Assembly (NCBI GenBank): GCA_026390275.1
Contig: JAPLGF010000127.1
Span: 1 to 17,239 of the forward strand
Direction of reading: 5' to 3'
DNA: 17,239 nt
Origin: Candidatus Atribacteria bacterium
Lineage (GTDB): Bacteria > Atribacterota > Atribacteria > Atribacterales > Atribacteraceae
The notes under the pieces were generated by a model that ran no database searches, was not told the origin of the DNA, and saw only the letters and a list, made by a program, of their open reading frames with translations. Positions 1-7,382 of this stretch are shown here, piece after piece. The position numbers and the translations under genes were made by a program. Every line of letters starts with the position of its first letter. The first letter of the stretch is position 1.

Positions 1-1
1 T

Positions 2-793
2 CTCTATGGATTTGGCGGGGGAATTGCCTCTTCGGTTGCCGCCTTGGGAGCCATATCATTATTTGAAGGATCATTTCATCTTTCCTCGGATTTTCGACTT
101 TCGGAGTTGGTGAATCCGACTCATCCCCTCCTAAAGAGACTCATGATGGAAGCTCCTGGGACTTACAGTCATAGTTTGATGATGGCGAATCTTGCCGAGG
201 CAGCTGCGGAAGCAATTGGTGCCAACTCCTTGCTGGCACGAGCCGGTGCCTATTACCATGATATTGGAAAGATCAAAAGACCTTACTTTTTCATTGAAAA
301 CCAGATGGGAGAAAACATCCACAACCGCCTCTCTCCTTATCTGAGTACTTTGGTTATCTTGAATCATGTGAAAGATGGTTTGGAAGTGGCGCGGGACTAT
401 GGACTACCCCCGGAAATCCAGGAAATCATCCGTCGACACCACGGTACCACCGTTATTCGTTTTTTTTATGATAAAGCATTGAAACAGGGGAAGGATGAAG
501 TGACTGAACAGGAATTTCGTTATGCTGGTCCTCACCCGGCAACCAAGGAACAGGTCTTGATTTTTTTGGCCGACAGTGTAGAGGCGGCCATTCGAGGAAT
601 GAACCACCTGACCTCGAATGGTATCGAATCAGTCGTCAACACCATTATTCAAAATTATCTCAAAGACAATCAACTGGATGATTCCCCCCTGACGATGAAA
701 GACATCCGAAAGATTTCCGATACTTTCGTCATGATTCTCAGTGGGATGCTTCACGCCCGAATCCCCTATCCTGAAAATGAGAAAGAGGCATGA
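2..793 (+). CDS. pgpH: Cyclic-di-AMP phosphodiesterase PgpH (7TM-HD family), C-terminal part; 5' end outside window
   Basis: The frame is open from the window edge, so this is the 3' part of a longer gene; about 264 codons are visible. The first residues (LYGFGGGIASSVAALG) look like the end of the last membrane helix, followed by a cytosolic HD domain. HD-family landmarks are present: GTYSHSLM with the first His, the AYYHDIGK His-Asp pair, KRPYFFIENQ, NHVKDG, and RRHHGTT with tandem His. This set is typical of the 7TMR-HD proteins (PgpH/YqfF), which hydrolyse the second messenger c-di-AMP at the membrane. The usual HD pair in the segment before LSP reads HN here (ENIHNRLSP), a small deviation. 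The gene ends 50 nt before the ybeY-cdd fusion, matching the conserved Firmicutes order. The family call is secure; substrate is inferred from homologues. Confidence 0.93.
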   Translation, partial: LYGFGGGIASSVAALGAISLFEGSFHLSSDFRLSELVNPTHPLLKRLMMEAPGTYSHSLMMANLAEAAAEAIGANSLLARAGAYYHDIGKIKRPYFFIENQMGENIHNRLSPYLSTLVILNHVKDGLEVARDYGLPPEIQEIIRRHHGTTVIRFFYDKALKQGKDEVTEQEFRYAGPHPATKEQVLIFLADSVEAAIRGMNHLTSNGIESVVNTIIQNYLKDNQLDDSPLTMKDIRKISDTFVMILSGMLHARIPYPENEKEA

Positions 794-843
794 AAACTGG
801 CATCTGATCAAGTGGGGGAGACTGGGCCCAGAAAGGAAAAACC

Positions 844-1698
844 ATGATTTCTGTAACCGTGTATAGTGAGCCAGGAGTGGAAGGATGGAACCGGCAACGG
901 GTGGAACGCATCCTTCGGAGCGTGCTTCGTTCTGAGAAAACAGAGACACTTGGCCGTATCAGTGTGTCCTTCATTGGAAAGGAAGAAATTCGGAAGATAA
1001 AAAATGAGTTCTTTCATCAAGATATCTATACCGATGTGATCTCCTTTTTATACGGTCAAAATGAGGAAGACGATATTTGGGGTGAGATCCTCATCTCTCC
1101 GGAGATAGCGAAAGAACAGGCCGGAGAGCAGGGAGAATCACTGGAAGATGAAATGAAAGTCCTGCTCATCCACGGATTTCTCCATCTCCTGGGGTATGAT
1201 GATGAAAAACCAAGAGATCACTTGAAGATGAATGAACGGCAAAAATATATTCTCACGCAACTTATCGAAGATGAGAAAAGAGAGCGATTGATCAAACTGG
1301 CGGCCTCGGTACGGAAGAATGCTTATTCTCCCTATTCCCAACTGGCTGTGGGAGCCGCCCTGGAAACGGTCGGGGGGGTGATGGTGGCCGGGTGCAATGT
1401 CGAGAATGCTTCTTTTGGGCTCTCTCTCTGTGCGGAACGAGTGGCACTGGTCAAAGCCATCTCTTCGGGATATCGACAATTTGTCCGTCTGGCCGTTATC
1501 GCAAATGAATCGAGCGAGTGTTTCCCCTGCGGGGCCTGTCGACAGGTTCTGTTTGAATTTTCTCCCAACCTGGAAATTATTGCCGCCCGAACTGGGAACG
1601 AATTCCAGGTCTTTTCTCTGCGAGATCTTTTTTCTCATCCTTTTCAGTTTGTCTTCCCCCATCACATCTCTGAGACAGGATCGTCCCATGACCTATAA
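844..1698 (+). CDS. ybeY-cdd: Fusion protein: divergent endoribonuclease YbeY (N-terminal) + cytidine deaminase (C-terminal)
   Basis: One 284-residue frame carries two enzymes that are usually separate neighbours. Residues 1-145 are YbeY-like, the 16S rRNA maturation/quality-control metallo-endonuclease: TDVISF (63-68), a GEI motif (80-82), and the metal-binding stretch HGFLHLLGYDD (110-120). Residues 146-270 are a small tetrameric-type cytidine deaminase (pyrimidine salvage, cytidine to uridine) with YSPYS, CNVENASFG, zinc-ligand Cys196 and catalytic Glu198 in CAER, and zinc ligands Cys229 and Cys232 in PCGAC. The deaminase half looks fully functional. The YbeY half has two odd changes: the conserved Arg of the YRGxD stretch is Phe57, and the third zinc His is Asp120. 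SD-like GAAAGGA lies just before the ATG at 844. The 3' end overlaps era by 11 nt. dgkA, which normally sits between ybeY and cdd, is absent. Confidence 0.93.
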   Translation: MISVTVYSEPGVEGWNRQRVERILRSVLRSEKTETLGRISVSFIGKEEIRKIKNEFFHQDIYTDVISFLYGQNEEDDIWGEILISPEIAKEQAGEQGESLEDEMKVLLIHGFLHLLGYDDEKPRDHLKMNERQKYILTQLIEDEKRERLIKLAASVRKNAYSPYSQLAVGAALETVGGVMVAGCNVENASFGLSLCAERVALVKAISSGYRQFVRLAVIANESSECFPCGACRQVLFEFSPNLEIIAARTGNEFQVFSLRDLFSHPFQFVFPHHISETGSSHDL

Positions 1699-2578
1699 AG
1701 CTGGTTTTGTTACTTTCTGGGGTCGTCCGAATACTGGTAAATCGACTCTCCTGAACCGAATTCTTGGTCAAAAAATATCTATAGTTACCAATAAACCCCA
1801 AACCACCCGCCGAATGGTCAAGGGAATCTTAAGTCGTCCCGATGGCCAGATCGTATTCATTGATACCCCGGGTTTGCACCAACCTATCGATGGACTCAGT
1901 ACCTTCATGGCAAAACAGGCACAGGAAGCTTTACAAGGAGTGGATGCTCTTCTCTATCTCACCACCCCAGAAAAAGGATTTCATGACGATCTTTTCTACT
2001 TAGATACCCTGCAATCATTGCCGTGTCCGGTTTTCTTGGTGGTTAACAAGAGGGATCTTTTCTCCGCGGAAGTGATTCATACAGTGATCAATACCCTTTC
2101 CGCTTCCTTTTCATTTCAAGAAACCATGGTCATTTCTTCCCTTACTGGTGAAGGACTGGAAAGTCTTCTCTCTGCCATCATGTTCATCCTTCCGGAAAAT
2201 CCTCCGTATTATGATCCCGAGATCCTCACTGATATCTATGAACGAGACATCGCCGGAGAAATCATTCGAGAAAAAATTTGGGATTTGGTTCGACAAGAAG
2301 TCCCATATGGAGTTGAGGTGCGAGTGGAGGAATTCAAAGAACGGGGAGAAGTGATCTATATCCAGGCCATTATCTATGTCGAACGCGAATCGCATAAAGG
2401 TATACTAATCGGAGATAAAGGGAAAATGATCAAAAAAATTGGCCAGGAAGCAAGAAAGGATCTGCAATTATTTTTAGGAAAAAAGGTGTATCTCGACCTC
2501 TGGGTTAAAACTCTTATTAACTGGAGGAAGAAGTCAGAGGTGTTGAAAAGATGGGGGTATCAATCCCCATCATCATGA
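1688..2578 (+). CDS. era: GTPase Era (ribosome assembly)
   Basis: This is the 296-residue Era GTPase, which binds near the 3' end of 16S rRNA and assists 30S maturation. The GTPase domain shows G1 GRPNTGKST (residues 12-20), PQTTRR of the switch I/G2 region, G3 DTPG, and G4 NKRD. The C-terminal KH RNA-binding domain carries GDKGKMIKKIG and ends in the typical WVKTLINWRK and LKRWGY stretch. The frame is open upstream to 1397, but that extension lies over the deaminase gene in another frame. The ATG at 1688 gives the normal N-terminus (MTYKAGFVTFWGRPN), with an ACAGGA element a few bases upstream. It overlaps ybeY-cdd by 11 nt, which suggests translational coupling. Length and motifs are normal. 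Confidence 0.97.
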   Translation: MTYKAGFVTFWGRPNTGKSTLLNRILGQKISIVTNKPQTTRRMVKGILSRPDGQIVFIDTPGLHQPIDGLSTFMAKQAQEALQGVDALLYLTTPEKGFHDDLFYLDTLQSLPCPVFLVVNKRDLFSAEVIHTVINTLSASFSFQETMVISSLTGEGLESLLSAIMFILPENPPYYDPEILTDIYERDIAGEIIREKIWDLVRQEVPYGVEVRVEEFKERGEVIYIQAIIYVERESHKGILIGDKGKMIKKIGQEARKDLQLFLGKKVYLDLWVKTLINWRKKSEVLKRWGYQSPSS

Positions 2579-3333
2579 GAGCCAGTCGCTATTGGAATGA
2601 TGAGGGTATCGTGCTCCGTGCCAGCAATTTTAGCGAGAATGATCGCATCGTAACCCTTTATACGCGTAAAAAGGGGAGGATCACCGCGATGGCAAAGGGA
2701 GCCCGAAAAATCGGCAATCGCTTCGGGTCCACCCTGGATTGTCTTTCGGTTTCCCGGTTTCAATTTTATAGCAACCAGGGGATGCCTTATCTCACCCAAT
2801 CGGATGTCTTATTGAGTTTTCGGGATTTCTGTCGGGATACTCCAAAGTGGCTGGTGGGATGTTATTTTATTTCTCTCGTGGATCAATGTTTTGAAGCCGA
2901 GGAAGGAGACGAGCGAGTTTTTGATACCATTCTCCAGTTTTTAGAATATCTTTCCCGTGGTTCGAATCTCCGTCCACTTCTACTCAAATTCCGCATTCTC
3001 CTGCTCCATTTTCTGGGTATTTATCCCCGTTTTCAATATTGTTCGGCCTGTGGTTCTCCTTTGGAGGAAAAGAGCCGGGGATGGAGTACGCGTTCGGGAG
3101 GAAGGATCTGTGAAAAATGCAGTCCGTCCATTCCAGATAACCAGTGCCTCTTTCCCGATATCCTGACCATAACCAAGACTTTCCTCACCAATTCATGTGC
3201 CGCATGTATTCCGCTCCGCTTAAATGATCGACAGTTTGTGGTTCTCGATGAACTTCTTTCTCAATACCTCAGTTATCATGTGGGGAAGGAGATCATGAGC
3301 TGGAAAATATTTACTCAACGGTTTCGGGAGTAA
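2551..3333 (+). CDS. recO: DNA repair protein RecO
   Basis: RecO loads RecA on SSB-coated DNA in the RecFOR recombination pathway. The N-terminal OB-fold is visible as EGIVLRASNFSENDRIVTLY followed by GRITAMAKGARK. A four-cysteine zinc motif follows in the C-terminal half (CSACGSP about residues 168-174, then CEKCSP). At 260 residues the size is normal. Two starts are possible. ATG 2551 has a good SD (AGAGGTG, 8 nt spacing) and overlaps era by 28 nt. ATG 2575 overlaps the era stop as ATGA and removes eight residues, but has no clear SD. I prefer 2551 because of the SD. It lies directly behind era, as in Firmicutes, and is probably the last gene of the upstream transcript. Confidence 0.94.
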   Translation: MGVSIPIIMRASRYWNDEGIVLRASNFSENDRIVTLYTRKKGRITAMAKGARKIGNRFGSTLDCLSVSRFQFYSNQGMPYLTQSDVLLSFRDFCRDTPKWLVGCYFISLVDQCFEAEEGDERVFDTILQFLEYLSRGSNLRPLLLKFRILLLHFLGIYPRFQYCSACGSPLEEKSRGWSTRSGGRICEKCSPSIPDNQCLFPDILTITKTFLTNSCAACIPLRLNDRQFVVLDELLSQYLSYHVGKEIMSWKIFTQRFRE

Positions 3334-3334
3334 G

Positions 3335-3363
3335 TTGACACCTGATATTCTGACTGATATATT
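3335..3363 (+). promoter_or_regulatory. Strong sigma-70 type promoter for glyQS operon
   Basis: A perfect -35 TTGACA at 3335-3340 is followed after exactly 17 nt by TATATT at 3358-3363 (5 of 6 matches to TATAAT). Transcription would begin near 3370, leaving a leader of about 160 nt before glyQ. It starts immediately after the recO stop codon. The match and the position at a change of gene function make it convincing, although it is not experimentally shown. Confidence 0.75.
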
Positions 3364-3533
3364 AAATCCTTGGTGTGTTTCTGGGTAACAAATGAGGTCG
3401 ATGAATTCTGGGAATGTCATGGTGCCCTGTTGTTTTTTTGCCTGCAAACAAATGCCATACCCCTTTTGTTTCATCCCGAAACACGGTTTGACGTTCTGGA
3501 AGGAATCACAGACTCCAAGATGTGAGGCCCGGT
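3364..3533 (+). other. Leader region of glyQS mRNA, no recognised riboswitch
   Basis: About 160 nt of non-coding sequence lie between the promoter and glyQ. I looked for a T-box (no match to the conserved AGGGTGGNACCGCG block), a glycine riboswitch core, and a leader terminator, and found none. A T-run (tgttttttt near 3441-3449) is not preceded by a convincing GC-rich stem. Weak pairing is possible between TTGTTT and AAACAA around 3440-3460. The function of the leader is unknown. Confidence 0.4.
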
Positions 3534-4427
3534 ATGTATTTTCAAGACATTCTACTCACTCTCAGTAATTACTGGAAGAAACATGGATGCGTCATTCAAC
3601 AGCCATATGATATAGAAGTGGGTGCTGGGACGATGAATCCCGCTACTTTTCTCCGGGTGATCGGACCGGAACCCTGGGGAGTAGCCTATTGTGAGCCATC
3701 ACGACGTCCGGCTGATGGACGGTATGGTGAAAACCCGAATCGGCTTTATGAACATTATCAATACCAGGTGGTCATAAAGCCTTCTCCCTTCCAGATTCAG
3801 GAATTCTATTTGCAGAGCCTTTTTGAGTTGGGTATTAATCCTTCCGAACATGATATCCGTTTTGTAGAAGATAACTGGGAATCACCCACGCTGGGGGCCT
3901 GGGGGTTGGGATGGGAAGTTTGGTTGGATGGGATGGAGATCACTCAATTCACCTATTTTCAGCAGGCAGGTGGGCTCGACCTCAAACCTATTTCTGTCGA
4001 AATCACCTATGGTGTGGAACGAGTCGCCATGTATCTGCAGGAAAAAGAAAGTGTGTACGATATTCAATGGAATGAAACCCTGAGCTATGGGGATATTCGG
4101 TGGCAGGAGGAACGGGAGCATTCCATCTATAGTTATGACGAAAGTGATACCACGGTTCTTTTCCGTCTTTTTGATTCTTATGAGAATGAAGCCCGGCGAC
4201 TTCTACAGAAAGAGCTGGTCATTCCCGCCTACGATTATATCCTCAAATGTTCTCATTCTTTCAATCTTCTGGACGCTCGGGGAGGGATCAGTGTTCTGGA
4301 AAGAAGCCAGTATATGGGACGAATCCGCCAGTTGGCAAATCAGTGTGCTCGTCTCTATTTTGTGCAAAGAGAAAAAATGGGATTTCCCTGGTTGAAAAAG
4401 TATGGTTTGGTGAAACGTGATGAATGA
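3534..4427 (+). CDS. glyQ: Glycyl-tRNA synthetase alpha subunit
   Basis: This is the catalytic alpha subunit of the bacterial alpha2beta2 glycine-tRNA ligase, which activates glycine and charges tRNA-Gly together with GlyS. Family landmarks run from the start: MYFQDILLTL, GCVIQQPYD, EVGAGTMNP, TFLRVIGPEPW, EPSRRPADGRYGENPNR, and later ITYGVERVAMYLQ. The length of 297 residues is typical. I chose ATG 3534 over the in-frame GTG 3522 because homologues begin MxFQDI and because a GTGAGG SD lies 6 nt upstream of 3534. It is the first gene after the 3335-3363 promoter and overlaps glyS by 8 nt, so the two subunits are likely made in equal amounts. Confidence 0.97.
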   Translation: MYFQDILLTLSNYWKKHGCVIQQPYDIEVGAGTMNPATFLRVIGPEPWGVAYCEPSRRPADGRYGENPNRLYEHYQYQVVIKPSPFQIQEFYLQSLFELGINPSEHDIRFVEDNWESPTLGAWGLGWEVWLDGMEITQFTYFQQAGGLDLKPISVEITYGVERVAMYLQEKESVYDIQWNETLSYGDIRWQEEREHSIYSYDESDTTVLFRLFDSYENEARRLLQKELVIPAYDYILKCSHSFNLLDARGGISVLERSQYMGRIRQLANQCARLYFVQREKMGFPWLKKYGLVKRDE

Positions 4428-6525
4428 GAGAAACGATTTACTTCTGGAAATCGGAGTGGAAGAACTTCCCACCAGTTTGATCTCTTCTATTTTTGAACAA
4501 CTTTCTAATACCTTTCTACGCACTTTCTCTGATGCTCGGCTTGGTTACGACACCTTTCAGGTGTGGGGTTCTCCCCGGCGAATGGTCATTTTTCTTTCTG
4601 GTTTACAGAACCAGCAGGAGCCGATAGTGACCGAGGTGAAAGGTCCAGCCAGGAAGACTGGTTTTTCGGAGAAGGGAGAGTTTCTTCGTCCCGCTCTGGC
4701 GTTCGCCGGGTCCCAGAAGATTCAACCGTCTGATTTGTTTGTGAAGGAGACCGACAGGGGAGCTTATATTTTCGGAAGGAGAAAGGAGGAGGGAAAACCA
4801 ACGGGTGATGTACTTCCATTCCTTCTTTCCGAAACCATCCGGTCTCTTTCTTTTCCCCGTTCCATGCTTTGGGGGGAGGGAGATTTTCGTTTTATTCGCC
4901 CCATCCGCTGGATTGTTGCTCTCTATGGAGAGAAGGTTATTCCTTTCTCTTGTGCTGGAGTTCAGTCATCCAACCTCAGCCGGGGACACCGTTTCTTTTC
5001 TTCGAAACTCATTGAAATTCATGATCCTTCCCATTATTCTTCGCTTTTAGAGCAGGCTATGGTCATTGTTGATCCGGTGCGGCGGAGGACGATGATTGAA
5101 AGTGCCCTGGATCGAGAGGCTAAAACAATCAATGGGCACTGGTTGAAAAATGAAGACCTGATTGCGGAGGTCACTTTTTTAGTTGAATATCCGGATGCTA
5201 AAGTGGGAAATTTCCACCAAAAATATCTCTCCTTACCCCCGCGGGTCCTCACCATGGTGATGAAACACCATCAGAAGTATTTTGCCTGTGTTAATGATCA
5301 GGGTTCGCTGCTCCCTAATTTTTTGGTGGTTTTGAACCGTCCTTCCACCGGGTGTGAAAAAATCATCCACGGAAATGAACGGGTGCTGCGTGCTCGTTTA
5401 GAAGATGCCCTCTTTTTCTTTGCCGAAGACCAGGAGAAAAGCTTAGAAAACCGGATTATTGATCTGAAGGGTATCGTTTTTCAAGAAGGATTAGGAACCA
5501 TGTGGGAGAAGACCATGCGTTTGAAAGCGCTGGTCACTCTTTTGGGCCAGCATCTCCCCTATGATACCGGAAAAATAGCCTCTCTCCAGCGGGCTGCTCT
5601 TCTATCCAAAACGGATTTGACCTGTGAAATGGTGAAAGAACTTCCGGAACTCCAGGGATACATGGGGAAAGTCTACGCCCTGTTGAACGGAGAACCGGAG
5701 GAAGTAGCCACTGCCATTGAAGATCAGTATCTTCCTTCTCCGGGACAGGAGAATTATCCGGAAACCTTCACCGGGTGCGTGCTGGCGCTGATTGATAAAC
5801 TGGATAATATGGTGTCTAGTTTTGCCCTGGGTCGAATCTCTACTGGTTCCGAAGATCCATTAGGGCTTCGGCGTCAAGCCCAGGGATTCATCAGCATTCT
5901 TCTCAACCGACGATGGTATTTGAGCCTTCGAGAAGGTATCATGTGGAATCTACGCATCTTGGAAGAACAGGGATTTATGCAATATGATTCGACTTTGATC
6001 GAAGCCATCATTCAGTTTTTATTGAACCGTTTCCGTTTTTCGCTCCTGGAAAGTGGATACAACTATTCGGTAATCAATGCAGTCCTGGCAGTTCCGACCG
6101 ATGATATCTACGAGGTATTTTTAAAAGTGAACGCCCTCCAGAAACTTCTCACCGAAAAAAAGGCTTTCATGGAAGACATCATTGTCGGTTACACTCGTGC
6201 CAAGAATATCACGAAAAATCACGATGGAGATCGACCCATCGATGAGAATCTTTTTATTGATGAAGCCGAACGGAATCTTTTTTTGGAAGTGAATCAGGTG
6301 GAAAAGGAATTCTTTCCAGCGGTGAAGAGAGGAAATTATATGGAAGCCAGTGAGACTTTTTCTCTTCTCCTTCCTTCTCTCCATTCTTTTTTCGAGAAAG
6401 TCCTGGTTATGTGTGAGTCTGAACCGGTGCGAACCAACCGACTCTCCTTAGTGAAAAAAGTGGTTTCATTCTGGTCGAATGTTGCTGATCTTTCCCAGAT
6501 CGTGGTTCAGGAGGAGCACCGGTGA
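4420..6525 (+). CDS. glyS: Glycyl-tRNA synthetase beta subunit
   Basis: This is the beta subunit of glycine-tRNA ligase, which binds tRNA-Gly and is required for aminoacylation. It begins with the family signature LLLEIGVEELPTS and contains GSPRRM, WGEGDFRFIRPIRW, the PRVLTMVMKHHQKYF segment, VVLNRP, GNERVLRARLEDALFFF, ELPELQGYMGKVYA of the HD-like domain, and a GSEDPLGLRRQA stretch. The C-terminal part is helical and tRNA-binding in homologues. The 701-residue length is normal. ATG 4420 follows a GGTGA SD 6 nt upstream; GTG 4417 is the only near alternative. The stop overlaps the GTG start of ppsR as GTGA, so translation is probably coupled. Confidence 0.97.
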   Translation: MNERNDLLLEIGVEELPTSLISSIFEQLSNTFLRTFSDARLGYDTFQVWGSPRRMVIFLSGLQNQQEPIVTEVKGPARKTGFSEKGEFLRPALAFAGSQKIQPSDLFVKETDRGAYIFGRRKEEGKPTGDVLPFLLSETIRSLSFPRSMLWGEGDFRFIRPIRWIVALYGEKVIPFSCAGVQSSNLSRGHRFFSSKLIEIHDPSHYSSLLEQAMVIVDPVRRRTMIESALDREAKTINGHWLKNEDLIAEVTFLVEYPDAKVGNFHQKYLSLPPRVLTMVMKHHQKYFACVNDQGSLLPNFLVVLNRPSTGCEKIIHGNERVLRARLEDALFFFAEDQEKSLENRIIDLKGIVFQEGLGTMWEKTMRLKALVTLLGQHLPYDTGKIASLQRAALLSKTDLTCEMVKELPELQGYMGKVYALLNGEPEEVATAIEDQYLPSPGQENYPETFTGCVLALIDKLDNMVSSFALGRISTGSEDPLGLRRQAQGFISILLNRRWYLSLREGIMWNLRILEEQGFMQYDSTLIEAIIQFLLNRFRFSLLESGYNYSVINAVLAVPTDDIYEVFLKVNALQKLLTEKKAFMEDIIVGYTRAKNITKNHDGDRPIDENLFIDEAERNLFLEVNQVEKEFFPAVKRGNYMEASETFSLLLPSLHSFFEKVLVMCESEPVRTNRLSLVKKVVSFWSNVADLSQIVVQEEHR

Positions 6526-7382
6526 CATCTGATTCGAATGGAATGCTCATCAGTGATGATTTTAGCATTTTTGTGGTATCGGATGGAACCGGGAAAACTG
6601 CGTATTCCATGGTTCAGGCGGCCCTCGCTCAATTTGATCTCCCGCGAGTGAACATTCAACGCTTCGATCACATTAAAAATAAAGAAGAGATCTTCAGCAT
6701 CTTAGATATGGCCAGACCTCATAAAGATGTGCTGGTCTATACCATTGTCAATGACGACTTTGCCCAGGCTATCTTAGCAGAATCCTTCAATCGGAGCATT
6801 CTGGTGCTTGATTTATTGGGACCGATCGTCAATATTCTCAACAAGCTCTCCTGTCGCCAACCACGGGGAGAACCAGATCTCCTGCGCCTGATGGAGAGAG
6901 ATTCCTCGACAGTTCTCGAGGCCGTCGAATATGCCTTGGAAAAGAGCACCGGGGTGAGTGTTTGGAACTTAGACCAGGCTCAGGTGGTCATCCTGACCGT
7001 CTGGTATCCCCATCGGAACGAATGTGCAATGGTGCTGGCCGAAAAAGGGATCAAGTGCGGGTACCTCATTCTCAATCCGGATTTTCCTCTCCCCATGAAT
7101 CTTGATGAAATATTAGGGAATAAGACCCGGAAGGTTTTGATTGGTGTGGTTATGGATCCAGAGTATTTAAGAGATCTTCGCTCAGAACGAATCGCTGCTC
7201 TCGGTCTCAACCGGATGGAGTATAAGGCCGATATCCAGGTGATTCAGCAAGAACTTGATTTTGCCAAATCGATCTATCACCGATTGGATTGCCGGGTGAT
7301 TGATATCACTCATTTATCAACCAGGGACGTAATCAACCAGATTTTGTTTGAAATCAAAAAGCAAAGGGAGGAAGCAGAATGA
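6522..7382 (+). CDS. ppsR: PpsR/YqfL-family PPDK regulatory protein homologue with degenerate kinase site
   Basis: This is a 286-residue member of the DUF299 family of ADP-dependent kinase/Pi-dependent pyrophosphorylases. These control pyruvate phosphate dikinase (or PEP synthase) by (de)phosphorylating a Thr next to the catalytic His. Support includes VSDGTGKTA (residues 19-27), LVLDLLGPI, the NLDQAQVVIL block (149-158), MDPEYLRDLRSERIAALGL, and the C-terminal VIDITHLSTRDVINQIL. Two conserved functional motifs are absent. The P-loop, normally GVSR(T/C)(S/G)KTP, reads TVWYPHRNE (159-167), and the preceding conserved HDDG reads EKSTG (140-144). It is therefore probably not a normal kinase. The GTG start is supported by AGGAGG 7 nt upstream and the GTGA overlap with glyS. 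It overlaps ppdK by 4 nt, as expected for a regulator of PPDK. Confidence 0.9.
   Translation: MTSDSNGMLISDDFSIFVVSDGTGKTAYSMVQAALAQFDLPRVNIQRFDHIKNKEEIFSILDMARPHKDVLVYTIVNDDFAQAILAESFNRSILVLDLLGPIVNILNKLSCRQPRGEPDLLRLMERDSSTVLEAVEYALEKSTGVSVWNLDQAQVVILTVWYPHRNECAMVLAEKGIKCGYLILNPDFPLPMNLDEILGNKTRKVLIGVVMDPEYLRDLRSERIAALGLNRMEYKADIQVIQQELDFAKSIYHRLDCRVIDITHLSTRDVINQILFEIKKQREEAE

Noticed and set aside
822..831. 10-bp palindrome CTGGGCCCAG before ybeY-cdd
   Set aside because: It is short, has no partner copy or promoter context, and is likely chance.
1397..1687. In-frame 5' extension of era by 97 codons
   Set aside because: It lies over the deaminase domain in another frame, has no Era similarity, and ATG 1688 gives the normal Era N-terminus.
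3364..3533. T-box or glycine riboswitch before glyQ
   Set aside because: Neither the T-box core sequence nor a glycine aptamer core nor a leader terminator is present.
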